Program-made: the position numbers and the translations under genes | Origin: Huiozyma naganishii CBS 8797 | Lineage: Eukaryota > Ascomycota > Saccharomycetes > Saccharomycetales > Saccharomycetaceae | Assembly: GCF_000348985.1 (NCBI RefSeq) | Contig: NC_035934.1 | Span: 310,001-374,000, forward strand | DNA: 64,000 nt | Direction of reading: 5' to 3' | The notes under the pieces: model-generated | What the model saw: only the letters and a program-made list of their open reading frames with translations | The model's database searches: none | Told to the model about the DNA's origin: nothing | In this document: piece by piece, positions 20,794 through 31,240 of the stretch | Numbering within the stretch: the stretch's first letter is position 1 | Layout: the number at the start of each line of letters is the position of its first letter

Positions 20794-22851
20794 TCAGTTG
20801 GAGAATTCCTTGGATCTCGTTGATAGAGATGTCACACCTTTCACCACCGCGGGACAGTAGTGTTTTGATAGCAACACATTTTCCCACAGAGTAGCTGCAC
20901 CGGCGTTACTTCTTGTCAGCACATCCGTTTCCATGTTGAATTTGCCGTTACCTATTCTATCCTCCGTAGAGTACAGACCACCGATTTCAGGATATCTGTT
21001 CATCAGTTTGTCCACAAATTTAAGCAGGGCAACAGACGTCTTTTCAGGAGTATGTTCTATGCACATATAGATTCTCTTTGTAAACGCCGTAGCTCTTTCG
21101 GTGGTACCGGATTTGCTTCTGAAAAAGGTGTGATCTAGAGCCTTTAAAAGCAATTCAGCAGTCGTGGAGACATTTACTGAAGGTTTGATATATTCGTCGT
21201 TCAATGGATCAGCCAACCGTAGGGACTTATGCGAAAGCTCGATGTCTGCATCAAAGGCTAAGCACGGCAATAACGTGTACAAGGCATTGACAAAAGTAGA
21301 CAAGTCCATGTTAATTTTCATATGCTGATTGTTCGAGGTCAAGGAAAACGCACTCACAATGCATAACAAGAACTTTCTTATTTCTGTTGGAGATAAATTG
21401 TCCAGATCTGTATCGCTTATAATTTCCTTCATTACTTCCAAAAAGTCACCTAACAGATCGAAACTGGCCATGTTCCCAAACTTGGATAGACCTTCTAGGA
21501 CTGAACCCACCAGCCTGTTGTTACCGCTTTTGAGTATGTTCAGGTACATTGTCAAAACAATTTTCAAGATCTCTGCCTGGTTTTTCTCCCGCATTTCTGC
21601 AGAAACCACCAGTTCTGCCTTTTGCATCTCGTCCTCGATATCTCTCATCTCCTTCCGCGCCTTCTTTTGTTTCTTCGATAAGTGGACTCTATCCTTTTTC
21701 TTTAGTCTCGTCGCTCTTGTAGCTTCCTCCTCTTCTGCCTTGCTGTTGGGATCGTAATCATGGAGTATATCCAGGGACAATATCATATTTAAAACTGATT
21801 CTTCAACATTGAAGTTACGAACTTTGACGACTTTTGACATCGTCCGTAAAATTTCCAATGAAATCGCACCCTCGTCGTCATCGTTAAACAATGTTTCAAT
21901 GGTCCTGATAGTGGGGATAGCAGCTGGGTCGGCATTTAGATTCGGTTTACAGACACGACGGACAAGTATATTGATCACATCGCCTCTAAAGTTAAAGTGC
22001 GATACATTTGATGCCAAATGGTTTGTGGCCTGCATAGCCAGCACACCTAGGGATACTTTGAGCGGATCGTCGTTATTTGGCACTTTGCTTAATTTAGTGA
22101 GTAGTCCAATGTAGTGCTTGTAATTTATGACTAAGTTTTGTTCAAATGTTCTTAAACTTGCAACTTCTTTGGACACTTTCTCCTTCTTTTCTGTATCTGA
22201 TAAAGGTCTGATCCGGTAGCCAGGGATGATACTTCTGAAAACCGTGACTAACGAGAGCATGGAAAATTTACAGGTATTTGGATTCTTAGAGTCAGCCATT
22301 TTACATAGTCTGGTGAGAGCCGATGTATTTTCCTCCGCGTTCTCCATGATTTTTTCTACGAGGTCAGCAATTTCCTCCTTTAAGGCGACAATTGTTTCTT
22401 CAGTGTCTGGTTCTTCTTCATTGTTCTCTTCTGCATCCACATCCGCTTTAGTTTCGGCGCCATTTATGGTTTCTTCTTCTTCTTCTTCCTCAGAAGTAGA
22501 CTCGTTTGTTACGTCGTCACCTTGCTTGGTAGCATTTTTTTTCCTTATTTGCCTTTCCACCATATTCCTTGCAACCATACCGTTGATCTTGATTGGCAAA
22601 CCTTCTACCATATTCTCCTCATTGTTCTGAATTTTCCGAGGTTTTAGTTCATATACCTGTTCCTCATCCTCCCAGGAAGTGTGTCTTCTCTTCCTGGATG
22701 GGGCGGCCCCCTCATGCTCCGGTTCGATTACAGCAGATAACTCACCTACATCTTGAAATCCACCGTCTTGCAACAAAGCATCTTCCTGCTTTCTTTTTTC
22801 GGCTGTTTTTTTCTGGATATTCTCCTGTAGTCTCTTATTTTTTCTAGCCAT
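20794..22851 (-). CDS. NOC3: Pre-60S and replication factor Noc3
   Basis: A 685-residue orthologue of Noc3, which with Noc2 carries pre-60S particles from nucleolus to nucleoplasm and is also reported to help load MCM at origins. The N-terminus MARKNKRLQENIQKKTAEKR is basic, and Glu-rich tracts follow near residues 120-155. The NOC3 domain starts near residue 180 with CKFSMLSLVTVFRSIIPGYR and FEQNLVINYKHY. The CBF/Mak21-type region fills about 440-670. A Lys-rich block near 390-410 (LSKKQKKARKE) separates them. The first in-frame ATG is at 22851. The promoter has PAC and RRPE. Confidence 0.93.
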   Translation of the reverse strand: MARKNKRLQENIQKKTAEKRKQEDALLQDGGFQDVGELSAVIEPEHEGAAPSRKRRHTSWEDEEQVYELKPRKIQNNEENMVEGLPIKINGMVARNMVERQIRKKNATKQGDDVTNESTSEEEEEEETINGAETKADVDAEENNEEEPDTEETIVALKEEIADLVEKIMENAEENTSALTRLCKMADSKNPNTCKFSMLSLVTVFRSIIPGYRIRPLSDTEKKEKVSKEVASLRTFEQNLVINYKHYIGLLTKLSKVPNNDDPLKVSLGVLAMQATNHLASNVSHFNFRGDVINILVRRVCKPNLNADPAAIPTIRTIETLFNDDDEGAISLEILRTMSKVVKVRNFNVEESVLNMILSLDILHDYDPNSKAEEEEATRATRLKKKDRVHLSKKQKKARKEMRDIEDEMQKAELVVSAEMREKNQAEILKIVLTMYLNILKSGNNRLVGSVLEGLSKFGNMASFDLLGDFLEVMKEIISDTDLDNLSPTEIRKFLLCIVSAFSLTSNNQHMKINMDLSTFVNALYTLLPCLAFDADIELSHKSLRLADPLNDEYIKPSVNVSTTAELLLKALDHTFFRSKSGTTERATAFTKRIYMCIEHTPEKTSVALLKFVDKLMNRYPEIGGLYSTEDRIGNGKFNMETDVLTRSNAGAATLWENVLLSKHYCPAVVKGVTSLSTRSKEFSN

Positions 22852-22913
22852 GTTGGACAATTACGGGGTGTGCTGAACGGTGCTCTGGACTCCGGATATC
22901 TAAACGCTTCTTT

Positions 22914-22976
22914 GCGATGAGATGAGGTCAAGAAATCAATTCGAATTTTTTTTTTTCTCGAAGTTGAAAAATTTTT
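22914..22976 (-). promoter_or_regulatory. PAC + RRPE motifs upstream of NOC3
   Basis: GCGATGAG (PAC) at 22914-22921 and TTGAAAAATTTT (RRPE-like) at 22965-22976, within 130 bp of the NOC3 start. They sit in a 329-bp gap (22852-23180) that otherwise shows only a T-run and no gene. Confidence 0.75.
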
Positions 22977-23180
22977 GTGCGAACAAAAAGAAGCTTCAAA
23001 TCGAGGTAGCGCTCTCATAGAGGGTTGCCCATCGTGAATCCTCAGATGGCGCTTGCTGTTGTCCCTCAGATGCTCACTGCATATCTCGAAAACCTTGTAA
23101 ATATTTATCAAAATACGTGTCTTGTATGTAAGCTATATAATACATTGATGCTTTGTTATGGGCACACATGTAGATGTGCC

Positions 23181-24740
23181 TTACATTCCAGCCAAGTAGC
23201 GTAGAATTTTTTCGTTCATCAAGGTATCTATTTCACCATTCTCTGCGGCCTCACCATAATCTGACAGCGCCTGCTTGATGCTTTTGACGGCGGTCAAACC
23301 AGATAATGTCTTGCTACCTGTGGCCCCCTCCAAGATCACCCTTGCAAAATCTAGGTCTTTGTTGGCCAAGTAGCCAAGAATCAATGCTTCCGTTAAATTA
23401 TCGCTCGGCGATGTTTCCGTCTTATTGTTCTTCTCCTTACTAAGTTGCTGGATATTAGCGTTGTAAATTTTCAACGATTCATCTATGTCGAATTTGGACA
23501 GGGCTAAGATTTGGACGGTTAGAATTTTAGCTCTGGTAGCATCTGATGCTGTCTCGGGGACAAAAGCCTCAGCAAACTCCCAAGAAGCCTTATCTGCTGT
23601 CTTAAAGCTCTGGTATGCCATTGCTAAGAAGACCTCAAAAAATATATCTTCCTCCTTACCGCAATGCGAGGACAGTAAAATGCGGTACAGTTCCATAAAT
23701 AACTTGGTATCGTTTCTGAACATACCGATCGATCTCAACACCTTCTTAGCCAGTCCAATGTCAGATTTGTGGAGATCTTCTTTTGAAATGAAATCTAGCA
23801 GATCATCAAATTCGCTTTCCGTGGAAACAGGTTTCATGTTGAGAGTACTCTCCGGATTCCAACTGTTATCAGACAGTTTCAATTTCACACTTTCAAATTG
23901 TTCAACAATACTATGGAAGGCCGCAGTCTCCTCGTCTGTGAAGTCGATAATTTTATTTTCGCCGATGTTTGACAACATTGCATACAGTAGCTCTTTATTG
24001 GTTTTTAGCAGGTCTTTCGGAACGTATGGATAGATTAGGTACAGTTGATATGGTGTTAACTTGTCTAACTTTTCTAGGAAAAGATCGAAAGAGGGATCAA
24101 AATTTAGCAATGCTGGCAAAATGTAAGAAGCATCCAAGTCAATGGTGTCCTTTGTGAGTTTATCAATCAACCCCCTTTTTATCAAGTTGCGGTCGCTAAT
24201 ATGGTCTAAGAGGTAGATGGCATGGGTGATGTCATAAATGTCCAATGCTTTCTTGCCATCGTTAATCTCAGCGGAATCAAAATAAACCACTTTGTTCAAA
24301 ACCTCGAGTAAAATATCTTGTGATAGAGTTCCAAATATCTTACTATATGTCACAAAAAGTTCCCACGAACTGTTCACTCGTCCTGGGTTGTTCTTAATAA
24401 CCTCTAGCAATGCTTTGGAGGTCAACGGTTCGTTAATTTCTTGCAGCTTTTTAGAATGTATGGTGGCGATACTGTAATCGTGACCGGCCAATTGTTCGAT
24501 CATTGCATTGTGAATGAAACCTTGTTGTTTAAAGCTTGTTTTTGGACGTTGCGAAAGAGACTCGCCAATCTTGGACGAGACCTCATAGGGATCCAAATCC
24601 TTCAGATCCTCTGGTAGTTGGTCTCTGATCGGGTCAAAACATTTCTGCTGGAAAAGCTCCTGGTACGCCTTATGCAGAGACGGTTTCAGTTGCTCAGATA
24701 GTTTTAGGCATTTAGAGAAGCTTCTCTTAAATGTCAACAT
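23181..24740 (-). CDS. MRX12: Probable mitoribosome-associated protein Mrx12 (YJR003C-like)
   Basis: A 519-residue, mostly helical protein. The N-terminus MLTFKRSFSKCLKLSE is basic, Ser-rich and lacks acidic residues until later, fitting a mitochondrial presequence. The rest is made of Leu-rich helical repeats without a catalytic motif, reminiscent of PPR/TPR-like solenoids. The assignment to YJR003C (Mrx12, co-purified with mitochondrial ribosomes) rests on proximity to AVT1 (YJR001W), general character and length, not on motifs. The ATG at 24740 is chosen because the in-frame upstream extension has no ATG. Confidence 0.6.
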   Translation of the reverse strand: MLTFKRSFSKCLKLSEQLKPSLHKAYQELFQQKCFDPIRDQLPEDLKDLDPYEVSSKIGESLSQRPKTSFKQQGFIHNAMIEQLAGHDYSIATIHSKKLQEINEPLTSKALLEVIKNNPGRVNSSWELFVTYSKIFGTLSQDILLEVLNKVVYFDSAEINDGKKALDIYDITHAIYLLDHISDRNLIKRGLIDKLTKDTIDLDASYILPALLNFDPSFDLFLEKLDKLTPYQLYLIYPYVPKDLLKTNKELLYAMLSNIGENKIIDFTDEETAAFHSIVEQFESVKLKLSDNSWNPESTLNMKPVSTESEFDDLLDFISKEDLHKSDIGLAKKVLRSIGMFRNDTKLFMELYRILLSSHCGKEEDIFFEVFLAMAYQSFKTADKASWEFAEAFVPETASDATRAKILTVQILALSKFDIDESLKIYNANIQQLSKEKNNKTETSPSDNLTEALILGYLANKDLDFARVILEGATGSKTLSGLTAVKSIKQALSDYGEAAENGEIDTLMNEKILRYLAGM

Positions 24741-24934
24741 CGCGTTGGCTTTTGGTGCTTGGGAGTTCTCCTTTCCAGAACAGTTAGTTGATCGCAACAG
24801 TCATCAAACAATATATAAGAAAAATATTCTGCAAGCGATGAGTCAAAATCCCAAAAGATAAAATATACCACGAAACATACAAAAAACAACAACTTAGACT
24901 CCTAAATAGATACATGAAAGATGGTGATCCGACA

Positions 24935-27900
24935 TTAGTCTGAATCTCCACCAAATGATGCGTCAGAGTTGTCGTCGTCTTCGTCGTCGTCTTCGATGAA
25001 GCTGTCATCGGACAGTTCAACCGTTTCGCTGTAAGATTTTACAGGACGAGCAAAAACCCTTGAGCTACGCTTCCGCGGTTGTGGGATGACTTCCTCGTCA
25101 TCATCGTCCTCATCATCATCTTTGGCATCTTCTTCAATAAAAGAATCAGGATCGCTTTCGTCACTTAACTCAACCGCCTCCGCCTTTTGTTTGGCTCTTG
25201 GTTTTGCCTTGGGCGCAGGCGATTTTTTGACTTCAGAACTTGATGCAGATGTAGGCGCCGAAGCAGATTCCTCGCCATTGTTGAAGGCTTGATTGATTTT
25301 TTTGAATTTGTTGGAGAATGCACTCAAACTCTTTTCATCGTCGTCGTTTTCTTCCTTCTCTTCTTCTTCATCCGTGTCACCTTTCTTCACAACTTGATCA
25401 AATAACGTCGATGAGCTATTAGAAGGTTCAGACGCTTGCTCTGTTTTTATTAGTGTCTTATCCGGAGTTGGTGAGGCTGTTGTAGAGCTTTTTGGCTCTG
25501 TTTTAATTTTGGTAACCCTCTTCGGCTTGGTAATGGCCTTGGGTTCGAGTAGTTTTCTCTCATAATCAGTTTCCTCGTATTTTATCTTCTTGACTGTCTT
25601 CCGCGCAACACGCTTCTTACCAGAGGCATCATAGTCATCATCATCACCCTTCCTCTTACGCTTACCCTTGATTTTCGTGCCCTTGCTAGGAATATCACCA
25701 TTACGTAGCTCTTCATCTAGCTTCAAAAACTCTTCATACCCCTTCGAGAATTCCTCCAAATCGGTATTCCATATGTCCTTGGCAGAAAGTTTTAGAAGGG
25801 CCTCCAATTCGACCTCTTTTTCTTGTTTTTGTTTTAGCAACCTGTTGTATCTTTCTTTTGTCAACGACCAAATACGCATACCTAACAAGTACTCGAAGGT
25901 CCCAAATTCATCCTCAGGGCCATTTATTTCCTCAGTTCCGTCCTCAGTGACAAGATCCTCGTCTGCCATGTTTTCCTCCTCCTCGGTAGCTTCCTCGATT
26001 GCTCTACTGGTTTCTTCGTCAGTTGTACCATAATGCGGTTTACCCAATTTATTAATTCTCGGAAACCCTAACTCCGTCAATTCCTTGATGATTTCTTTAC
26101 GTGGCTTGTTGGTCACCTTCAATTCATTTTCTATGATCATTTTGATGAATTTGACCTGGAAAGAATACTTTTCAACTTCCCACTGTAACCTTTCGCTCAT
26201 ATAATCCTTTCTCTTTTGGTAGTACTCCAATCTAACATAATAGAACTCACTCAGTATTTCATTAACATTGTCATATTTTCTGATCTTACCCCGAGGATCA
26301 AAAGCTACCATATTCTGTAAACTTATAGGAGATATCAATTTGAAACGCTCGTAAAACCCAATCTTTCTGGTTTTTGTCATCTCTTCAGGAGTCAGTGTGA
26401 CAATGAACCTGATATTATTGGTATGTTGTTCTTCCATGTCCTTGATCCATGCCTTCGTTCTTTCATTGCCACTTAGCCCCAATAACAAATGTTCCTTGAT
26501 TGTAGTAGTCCAAGTTTTGGCTGGCAGTTCAGTGATCTCCAAAGTACAAGGGCCAGTTTGTTCAATTCTACCGTACATTCTGTATCTTTGAGGTTCAGTT
26601 TTCTCTAAGGAACCAGTCCAACCTCTGTACCATGGATGCATCTCTTCGAGATCTTCACCGTTCATCAAATGCCCGATATTTTTCACGATGTCCAAGGGAT
26701 TGAAAGGTGGAATGTTAGTACTCCACCCAGTCCCAATACCTTCACCCCCGTTTACCAGAAGCATTGGGATGACGGGCAAATACCATTCTGGTTCCACTGT
26801 CATTTCATCATCTTGTACATAGGAATACAATGGGTCATCAGATGGGTGAAAAATCTTTCTGGTTAGCTTGTTTAACTCTGTAAAGATGTATCTCGTTGCG
26901 GCAGCATCTTTACCACCGGTAGCTCTTGTACCAAATGCACCATTTGGCATCAGTAGGTAGATGTTATTGGAACCAACAAAGTTCTGGGCCATACCAATGA
27001 TGGTTTGGGCCAAACTCTCTTCCGCATGATGGTATGCAGTAAACTGGGCCACAGAGGGAGCCAACTGGGCGACTTTGATTTCAGACCTAAGATTTCTCTT
27101 AAAGGTAGCAAACAGAACCTTTCTTTGGCCCGGTTTGAAACCGTCTAGCACACTAGGGATGGACCTGATGTTATCCGCCAAAGAGAAGAGAATCAGCTCC
27201 TTATTGATGAAGTCACTGATGGGAATGTCAGATATTTTTGGGTCCAAGACGGTACCTGGTTCGTACTGCCTCAGCCATTCCTTTCTATCATCTGCCTTCT
27301 TCTTTGAAAATGCCAGTTCAATTAAGTCTTTGTCGTTGCCCTGTAATTGGTGGAATGTCTTCAAATGCTTGTCTAAATCAGAAAAATATTCACGGACTTC
27401 CTGACTTGACGACGTACCCAACCCCTTATAGTACTTCTGTTTCCAAGTGAATTTATGCGCCTCCTCAAGTCTCCACTTCTCGTAGTCCGGTATATTGTAA
27501 AAGGCAATGACTTGTTTTCTTGGTTTGGTAATTGTTACCTTCACAATTGGTGTGATAAATTCCACCAGAAAGCCTGGAATATCCAAAAGACCTGGGAAGG
27601 AACTTTCCAAGAAATTGATAATCAGCCCCTTTATATGGGAACCGTCGTGATCTTGATCTGTCATGATCATTAGATGACCGTAACGCAGAGTCTTCGTATC
27701 CTCGTAATTTTTCCTATGCTGCAGCCCCATAATCTTTTTGATTGCTTGAATTTCTGCGTTTTTCAAAATCTGGTCAGCACTGGCCTCTCTAACATTCAGG
27801 ATCTTACCACGTAGCGGATAACAACCGTAAAAATCCCTACCTACAACAGCCAGCCCTGCCACGGCAAGCGACAAGGCAGAATCACCCTCTGTCAAAATCA

Positions 27901-29233
27901 AAGTACATTTATAACTGTCCTTTGTCCCAGCTTTATTTGCATCCTCCAACTTTGGGTACTCTGTAATCCTACTTTTCCTGGTACCATCAGATTTTTTAAG
28001 TTGGTTGTGGGCGTTTTCATCGGCAATTTCAAAAATTTTGGTTGCTAGGTCTGTTTTCATGATTTTGTTAACGAAATCGCCAGGTATTTCGCACCGGGAG
28101 CCAAAATCTTTTATTCTCGTGGTCAATTGTTCCTTTGTCTGTGAGGTGAAGGCAGGGTTTTCAATGAGACAGTTAATGAAAATGAACATGTTATTTTTTA
28201 TTTGGAACGGTTTGATATTCTTTTTCCTCTTTTTCAACATATCGGAGACTTTCCTAACAATCTGATCCACAATATAGTTAACATGGGTCCCACCAGTGGT
28301 CGTTGCGATAGAGTTAACAAACGATATTTGCTGGAACGAAATATCTGAAACTGCAAATGCTATTTCCCAACGATTACTGATTTTCTCGTATAAAATGGTA
28401 GGAATCTTGGCGTCCGTTTCCACCTCTTGACCGCTGTCCAGTTGTCTCTTTTTCTCGAGGGATTTAAGGTACAGCTCGACGTAGTTTTTGAAATTTTTTA
28501 TCTTCAAGAACTTCCCGTTCAGATAAACGTTGACGTCAGCGACTGACCCGTTGATATCGTATACACGACGACGCATAACACCCAAGATATCACTATCGAG
28601 GTTCTCCATGCCAAATCTGGACAGATCAGGCTTGAATGAGATTTTCGTGTACGAGGAGACCTTTTTGTAGGATGTGATTTCAGGTGGGTGGCATGTAGTC
28701 ATGTTATTTTCCCATTTTTGAATGTACTTCTTCCCTGCTTTTGGGTCTGCAGTCTCGAGAATAAACTCCGTAGAGAAAATGTTACAAAGCTTGGCACCGT
28801 ATCCGTTTCTACCACCGGTGACTTTTTTCTCGTCATCGTCGTAGTTAGAAGATGTCAGCAATTGACCAAAAATCAATTCAGGGATGTATACTTTCTCCTT
28901 GCTATGAATCTCAATGGGGATACCCTTACCGTCGTTTTTCACTTCGATCAGATTCTCCTCCGGTATGATGGAAACATCGATCCTCTTCATTGTGGGGTCT
29001 CTTACCTTGTTATCAGCGGCATTGACAAGAATCTCGTCAAAGATTTTAAACAACCCAGGCACTATACTGACCTGCTTCTCAACCATACAGTCTATCTCAT
29101 CATCGAAGATCCATTGGTGCTGCTCTTGGATTTCAACAGATCCAATATAAGTATCCGGTCTCTTCAAGATATGCTCGAGCTGAGAAATCTTCTGGTACCT
29201 CTCGGAGGCAGATTTCTCGTTGCCACGAACCAT
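24935..29233 (-). CDS. TOP2: DNA topoisomerase II
   Basis: A 1432-residue type IIA topoisomerase (1428 in S. cerevisiae), which passes one duplex through another with ATP and is needed for chromosome segregation and relaxing supercoils. GHKL ATPase motifs include NAADNKVRD and GGRNGYGAKL (near residue 140). The TOPRIM metal site is given by EGDSALSLAV (about 448) and DQDHDGSHIKGL (about 525). The DNA-cleaving tyrosine is in AATRYIFTELN at about residue 783. The C-terminus (about 1170-1432) is an acidic/basic low-complexity tail with Ser/Thr-Pro and acidic patches typical of CK2-phosphorylated Top2 tails. The ATG is at 29231-29233. Confidence 0.98.
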   Translation of the reverse strand: MVRGNEKSASERYQKISQLEHILKRPDTYIGSVEIQEQHQWIFDDEIDCMVEKQVSIVPGLFKIFDEILVNAADNKVRDPTMKRIDVSIIPEENLIEVKNDGKGIPIEIHSKEKVYIPELIFGQLLTSSNYDDDEKKVTGGRNGYGAKLCNIFSTEFILETADPKAGKKYIQKWENNMTTCHPPEITSYKKVSSYTKISFKPDLSRFGMENLDSDILGVMRRRVYDINGSVADVNVYLNGKFLKIKNFKNYVELYLKSLEKKRQLDSGQEVETDAKIPTILYEKISNRWEIAFAVSDISFQQISFVNSIATTTGGTHVNYIVDQIVRKVSDMLKKRKKNIKPFQIKNNMFIFINCLIENPAFTSQTKEQLTTRIKDFGSRCEIPGDFVNKIMKTDLATKIFEIADENAHNQLKKSDGTRKSRITEYPKLEDANKAGTKDSYKCTLILTEGDSALSLAVAGLAVVGRDFYGCYPLRGKILNVREASADQILKNAEIQAIKKIMGLQHRKNYEDTKTLRYGHLMIMTDQDHDGSHIKGLIINFLESSFPGLLDIPGFLVEFITPIVKVTITKPRKQVIAFYNIPDYEKWRLEEAHKFTWKQKYYKGLGTSSSQEVREYFSDLDKHLKTFHQLQGNDKDLIELAFSKKKADDRKEWLRQYEPGTVLDPKISDIPISDFINKELILFSLADNIRSIPSVLDGFKPGQRKVLFATFKRNLRSEIKVAQLAPSVAQFTAYHHAEESLAQTIIGMAQNFVGSNNIYLLMPNGAFGTRATGGKDAAATRYIFTELNKLTRKIFHPSDDPLYSYVQDDEMTVEPEWYLPVIPMLLVNGGEGIGTGWSTNIPPFNPLDIVKNIGHLMNGEDLEEMHPWYRGWTGSLEKTEPQRYRMYGRIEQTGPCTLEITELPAKTWTTTIKEHLLLGLSGNERTKAWIKDMEEQHTNNIRFIVTLTPEEMTKTRKIGFYERFKLISPISLQNMVAFDPRGKIRKYDNVNEILSEFYYVRLEYYQKRKDYMSERLQWEVEKYSFQVKFIKMIIENELKVTNKPRKEIIKELTELGFPRINKLGKPHYGTTDEETSRAIEEATEEEENMADEDLVTEDGTEEINGPEDEFGTFEYLLGMRIWSLTKERYNRLLKQKQEKEVELEALLKLSAKDIWNTDLEEFSKGYEEFLKLDEELRNGDIPSKGTKIKGKRKRKGDDDDYDASGKKRVARKTVKKIKYEETDYERKLLEPKAITKPKRVTKIKTEPKSSTTASPTPDKTLIKTEQASEPSNSSSTLFDQVVKKGDTDEEEEKEENDDDEKSLSAFSNKFKKINQAFNNGEESASAPTSASSSEVKKSPAPKAKPRAKQKAEAVELSDESDPDSFIEEDAKDDDEDDDDEEVIPQPRKRSSRVFARPVKSYSETVELSDDSFIEDDDEDDDNSDASFGGDSD

Positions 29234-29903
29234 TATTCACAGTGCGCTAATCTCTGATGCTGCTGCGGATGCTGCTTATCTCTGCTATGGTGAAACCTTT
29301 AGTTGTAGATGCAACACGTAGTACGTATCTTTTATTTATTTTTCAAAAAACTCCAGAAAAAAAAATTTCGCGCCTGAAAATCTTTTTTGGGCTCTTCGAC
29401 ACCAGATCTTGCGACACTTTGAAGGATCAAAAGGCGTGCAGCTGGTGATCTAACGAGGACTTTGCGTTGTCAATGGTCTCGGCAAGAACATTGTTACAAT
29501 TTTTGTGTTTGTGCACTTTTTCCTTGTCGAATTCCTTTCTTTTCCAGTAGGTTGAGTCGAAAAAGGAAAAAGTTCAATAATGTATTAGTTTCTGCGCTCT
29601 GCAAGTACTTATTCTATAAGATGACGCAGTATGCCAGAGCGAGCTTTTTAGGAGGCGCGTCACCTTACTCTTGCTGATATCTTTCTATTTGATTGATTGG
29701 AAAGTGCTGACGGATAAAGAGCCCTCGTCCAGTCGTAATTATCGTGCAGCTTTCTTATCGTAGCGCCTCAATTGGCAGGAGACATATGGTGGTTGGTGTC
29801 TTTTGCCGTTGCCGTTGCTATCTGTGTGTCGGGGCAGCGTGTCCCGACACTGCTGACGCTACTTAATGCAGTTCCCATTTTCTAGGGGAAGGAGGTCATA
29901 TCT
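29234..29903. promoter_or_regulatory. TOP2 upstream / RHO2 downstream region
   Basis: 670 bp containing the TOP2 promoter and the RHO2 3' end. An A-run occurs near 29358-29366. No MCB (ACGCGT) site, RNA gene or conserved frame was seen. Confidence 0.4.
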
Positions 29904-30464
29904 TCATGCTATGGAACAGCAGGTATGTCCCGGATCCTTCTTTACCAAAAGACTTGTCCTTGTGGCAACCTCAAAGACGTCGTCGACACCTTCGCCCGTG
30001 AGAGCACTACATTCCATGTATTTTTTGGCACCAATGGCTCTTGCTACCTGTTCAGCCATCTGCGGGGATACTAATTTAGCATCGACATTGTTCCGCAAGT
30101 CGTTCTTCAACCCGACAAGGACAATGGGGGCGTCTGGACAGTATCTGAACACTTCCTGCGCCCACTTATCCCTCGCATTTTCGAGCGAGTCCTCGTCATC
30201 AACAGCGAACCCAATTACAATTATATCAGCCTTGGAGTACGAAAAGGGCCGAAGTCTCTCGTACTCCTCCTGACCTGCCGTATCCCATAGGGCAAGCATA
30301 ACTTTTATACCGTCCACTCTACAGTCCGTAACATAGTTCTCGAACACAGTCGGCTGGTACTCCTGCGGGAATTGCCCCAATGTAAATACATACAGTAAAG
30401 ATGTCTTACCGCAAGCACCGTCGCCAATGATCACTAGTTTCCTTCTAATTGCCTTCTCTGACAT
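29904..30464 (-). CDS. RHO2: Rho-family GTPase Rho2
   Basis: A 186-residue Rho GTPase acting in cell polarity and wall/microtubule functions. G1 P-loop GDGACGKT is at residues 14-21 and the effector region YQPTVFENY at 36-44. The G3 motif DTAGQ is at 61-65, the nucleotide-specificity motif appears as GLKNDLR, and G5 as ECSAL. The C-terminus ends CCSIA: Cys183 starts the CaaX box for prenylation, and the preceding Cys may be palmitoylated. The final Ala predicts farnesylation. RHO2 rather than RHO1 is favoured by the sequence and by its position between TOP2 and NST1 (YNL088-091). Confidence 0.93.
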   Translation of the reverse strand: MSEKAIRRKLVIIGDGACGKTSLLYVFTLGQFPQEYQPTVFENYVTDCRVDGIKVMLALWDTAGQEEYERLRPFSYSKADIIVIGFAVDDEDSLENARDKWAQEVFRYCPDAPIVLVGLKNDLRNNVDAKLVSPQMAEQVARAIGAKKYMECSALTGEGVDDVFEVATRTSLLVKKDPGHTCCSIA

Positions 30465-31240
30465 TGGTGCTTCACAGAATTGTGTATTGATTAAAGATGA
30501 TGCAGAGAAGGGAACAATGGTAGAAGAATACTCGATTCCGAAGAGAAAACTCGCAGCTAAAAAGGCAACAACAACCGCTTACTTCGATAGGGATGCTAGC
30601 CACCAGGTACGCAGAGCAGCCAACGGAGATTGTCGTGTCTCTTGTTGGTTTCTCGAAGGTAAACGAAGAAGCAACGCCAAGTCGCATTTTATTTTTGTCT
30701 TGAAATTTTGTGTCCAAAAAAAAACCTCGAGGAAAACAATAGCGTTTTCTTTGTTAATTATGCAGGAAACCTGCCTTTTACGTCATCGGAGCCTCGAGGT
30801 AGCTACGAGACTGCGTTGGGCTAATAACTGTCTGGATGTTTCCTGGGAATAGAGTCATAGCCCCAATACTATACCAAATGTAATTCTGTGGGATAAAACC
30901 GAAAATGAACCAACGGGTAGACCAGTGTCAGTACTTAGATATTAACGAATACTTCATGGCTTGTATAATTCATTGGTCCAACTCCAGTTGGTAACCGACA
31001 ACTGAGTCTCACGCTAACACTAAATATTAAATAAACAATAAAACAGGAAAGAAGGCATTCCAGATGATACTATAACTAGCATAGGATTTCGGCGAAAAAA
31101 ATTTGTACAGTGCAGTACAAGGGCTTGAGTTATCGTCCATATATATATACATATATATATTCTGTAAGCAATTATATGTCAAAAGTGTTTTGAAAAATGT
31201 AAAATCCCCCACACATGATATAATGGTGTCCTTCCATCCT
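30465..31240. promoter_or_regulatory. RHO2 upstream / NST1 downstream region
   Basis: 776 bp holding the RHO2 promoter and the NST1 terminator. A TATATA-rich palindromic stretch lies at about 31138-31160, close to NST1's stop, as expected for a yeast 3'-end efficiency element. Short open frames near 30472-30852 lack homology. Confidence 0.45.
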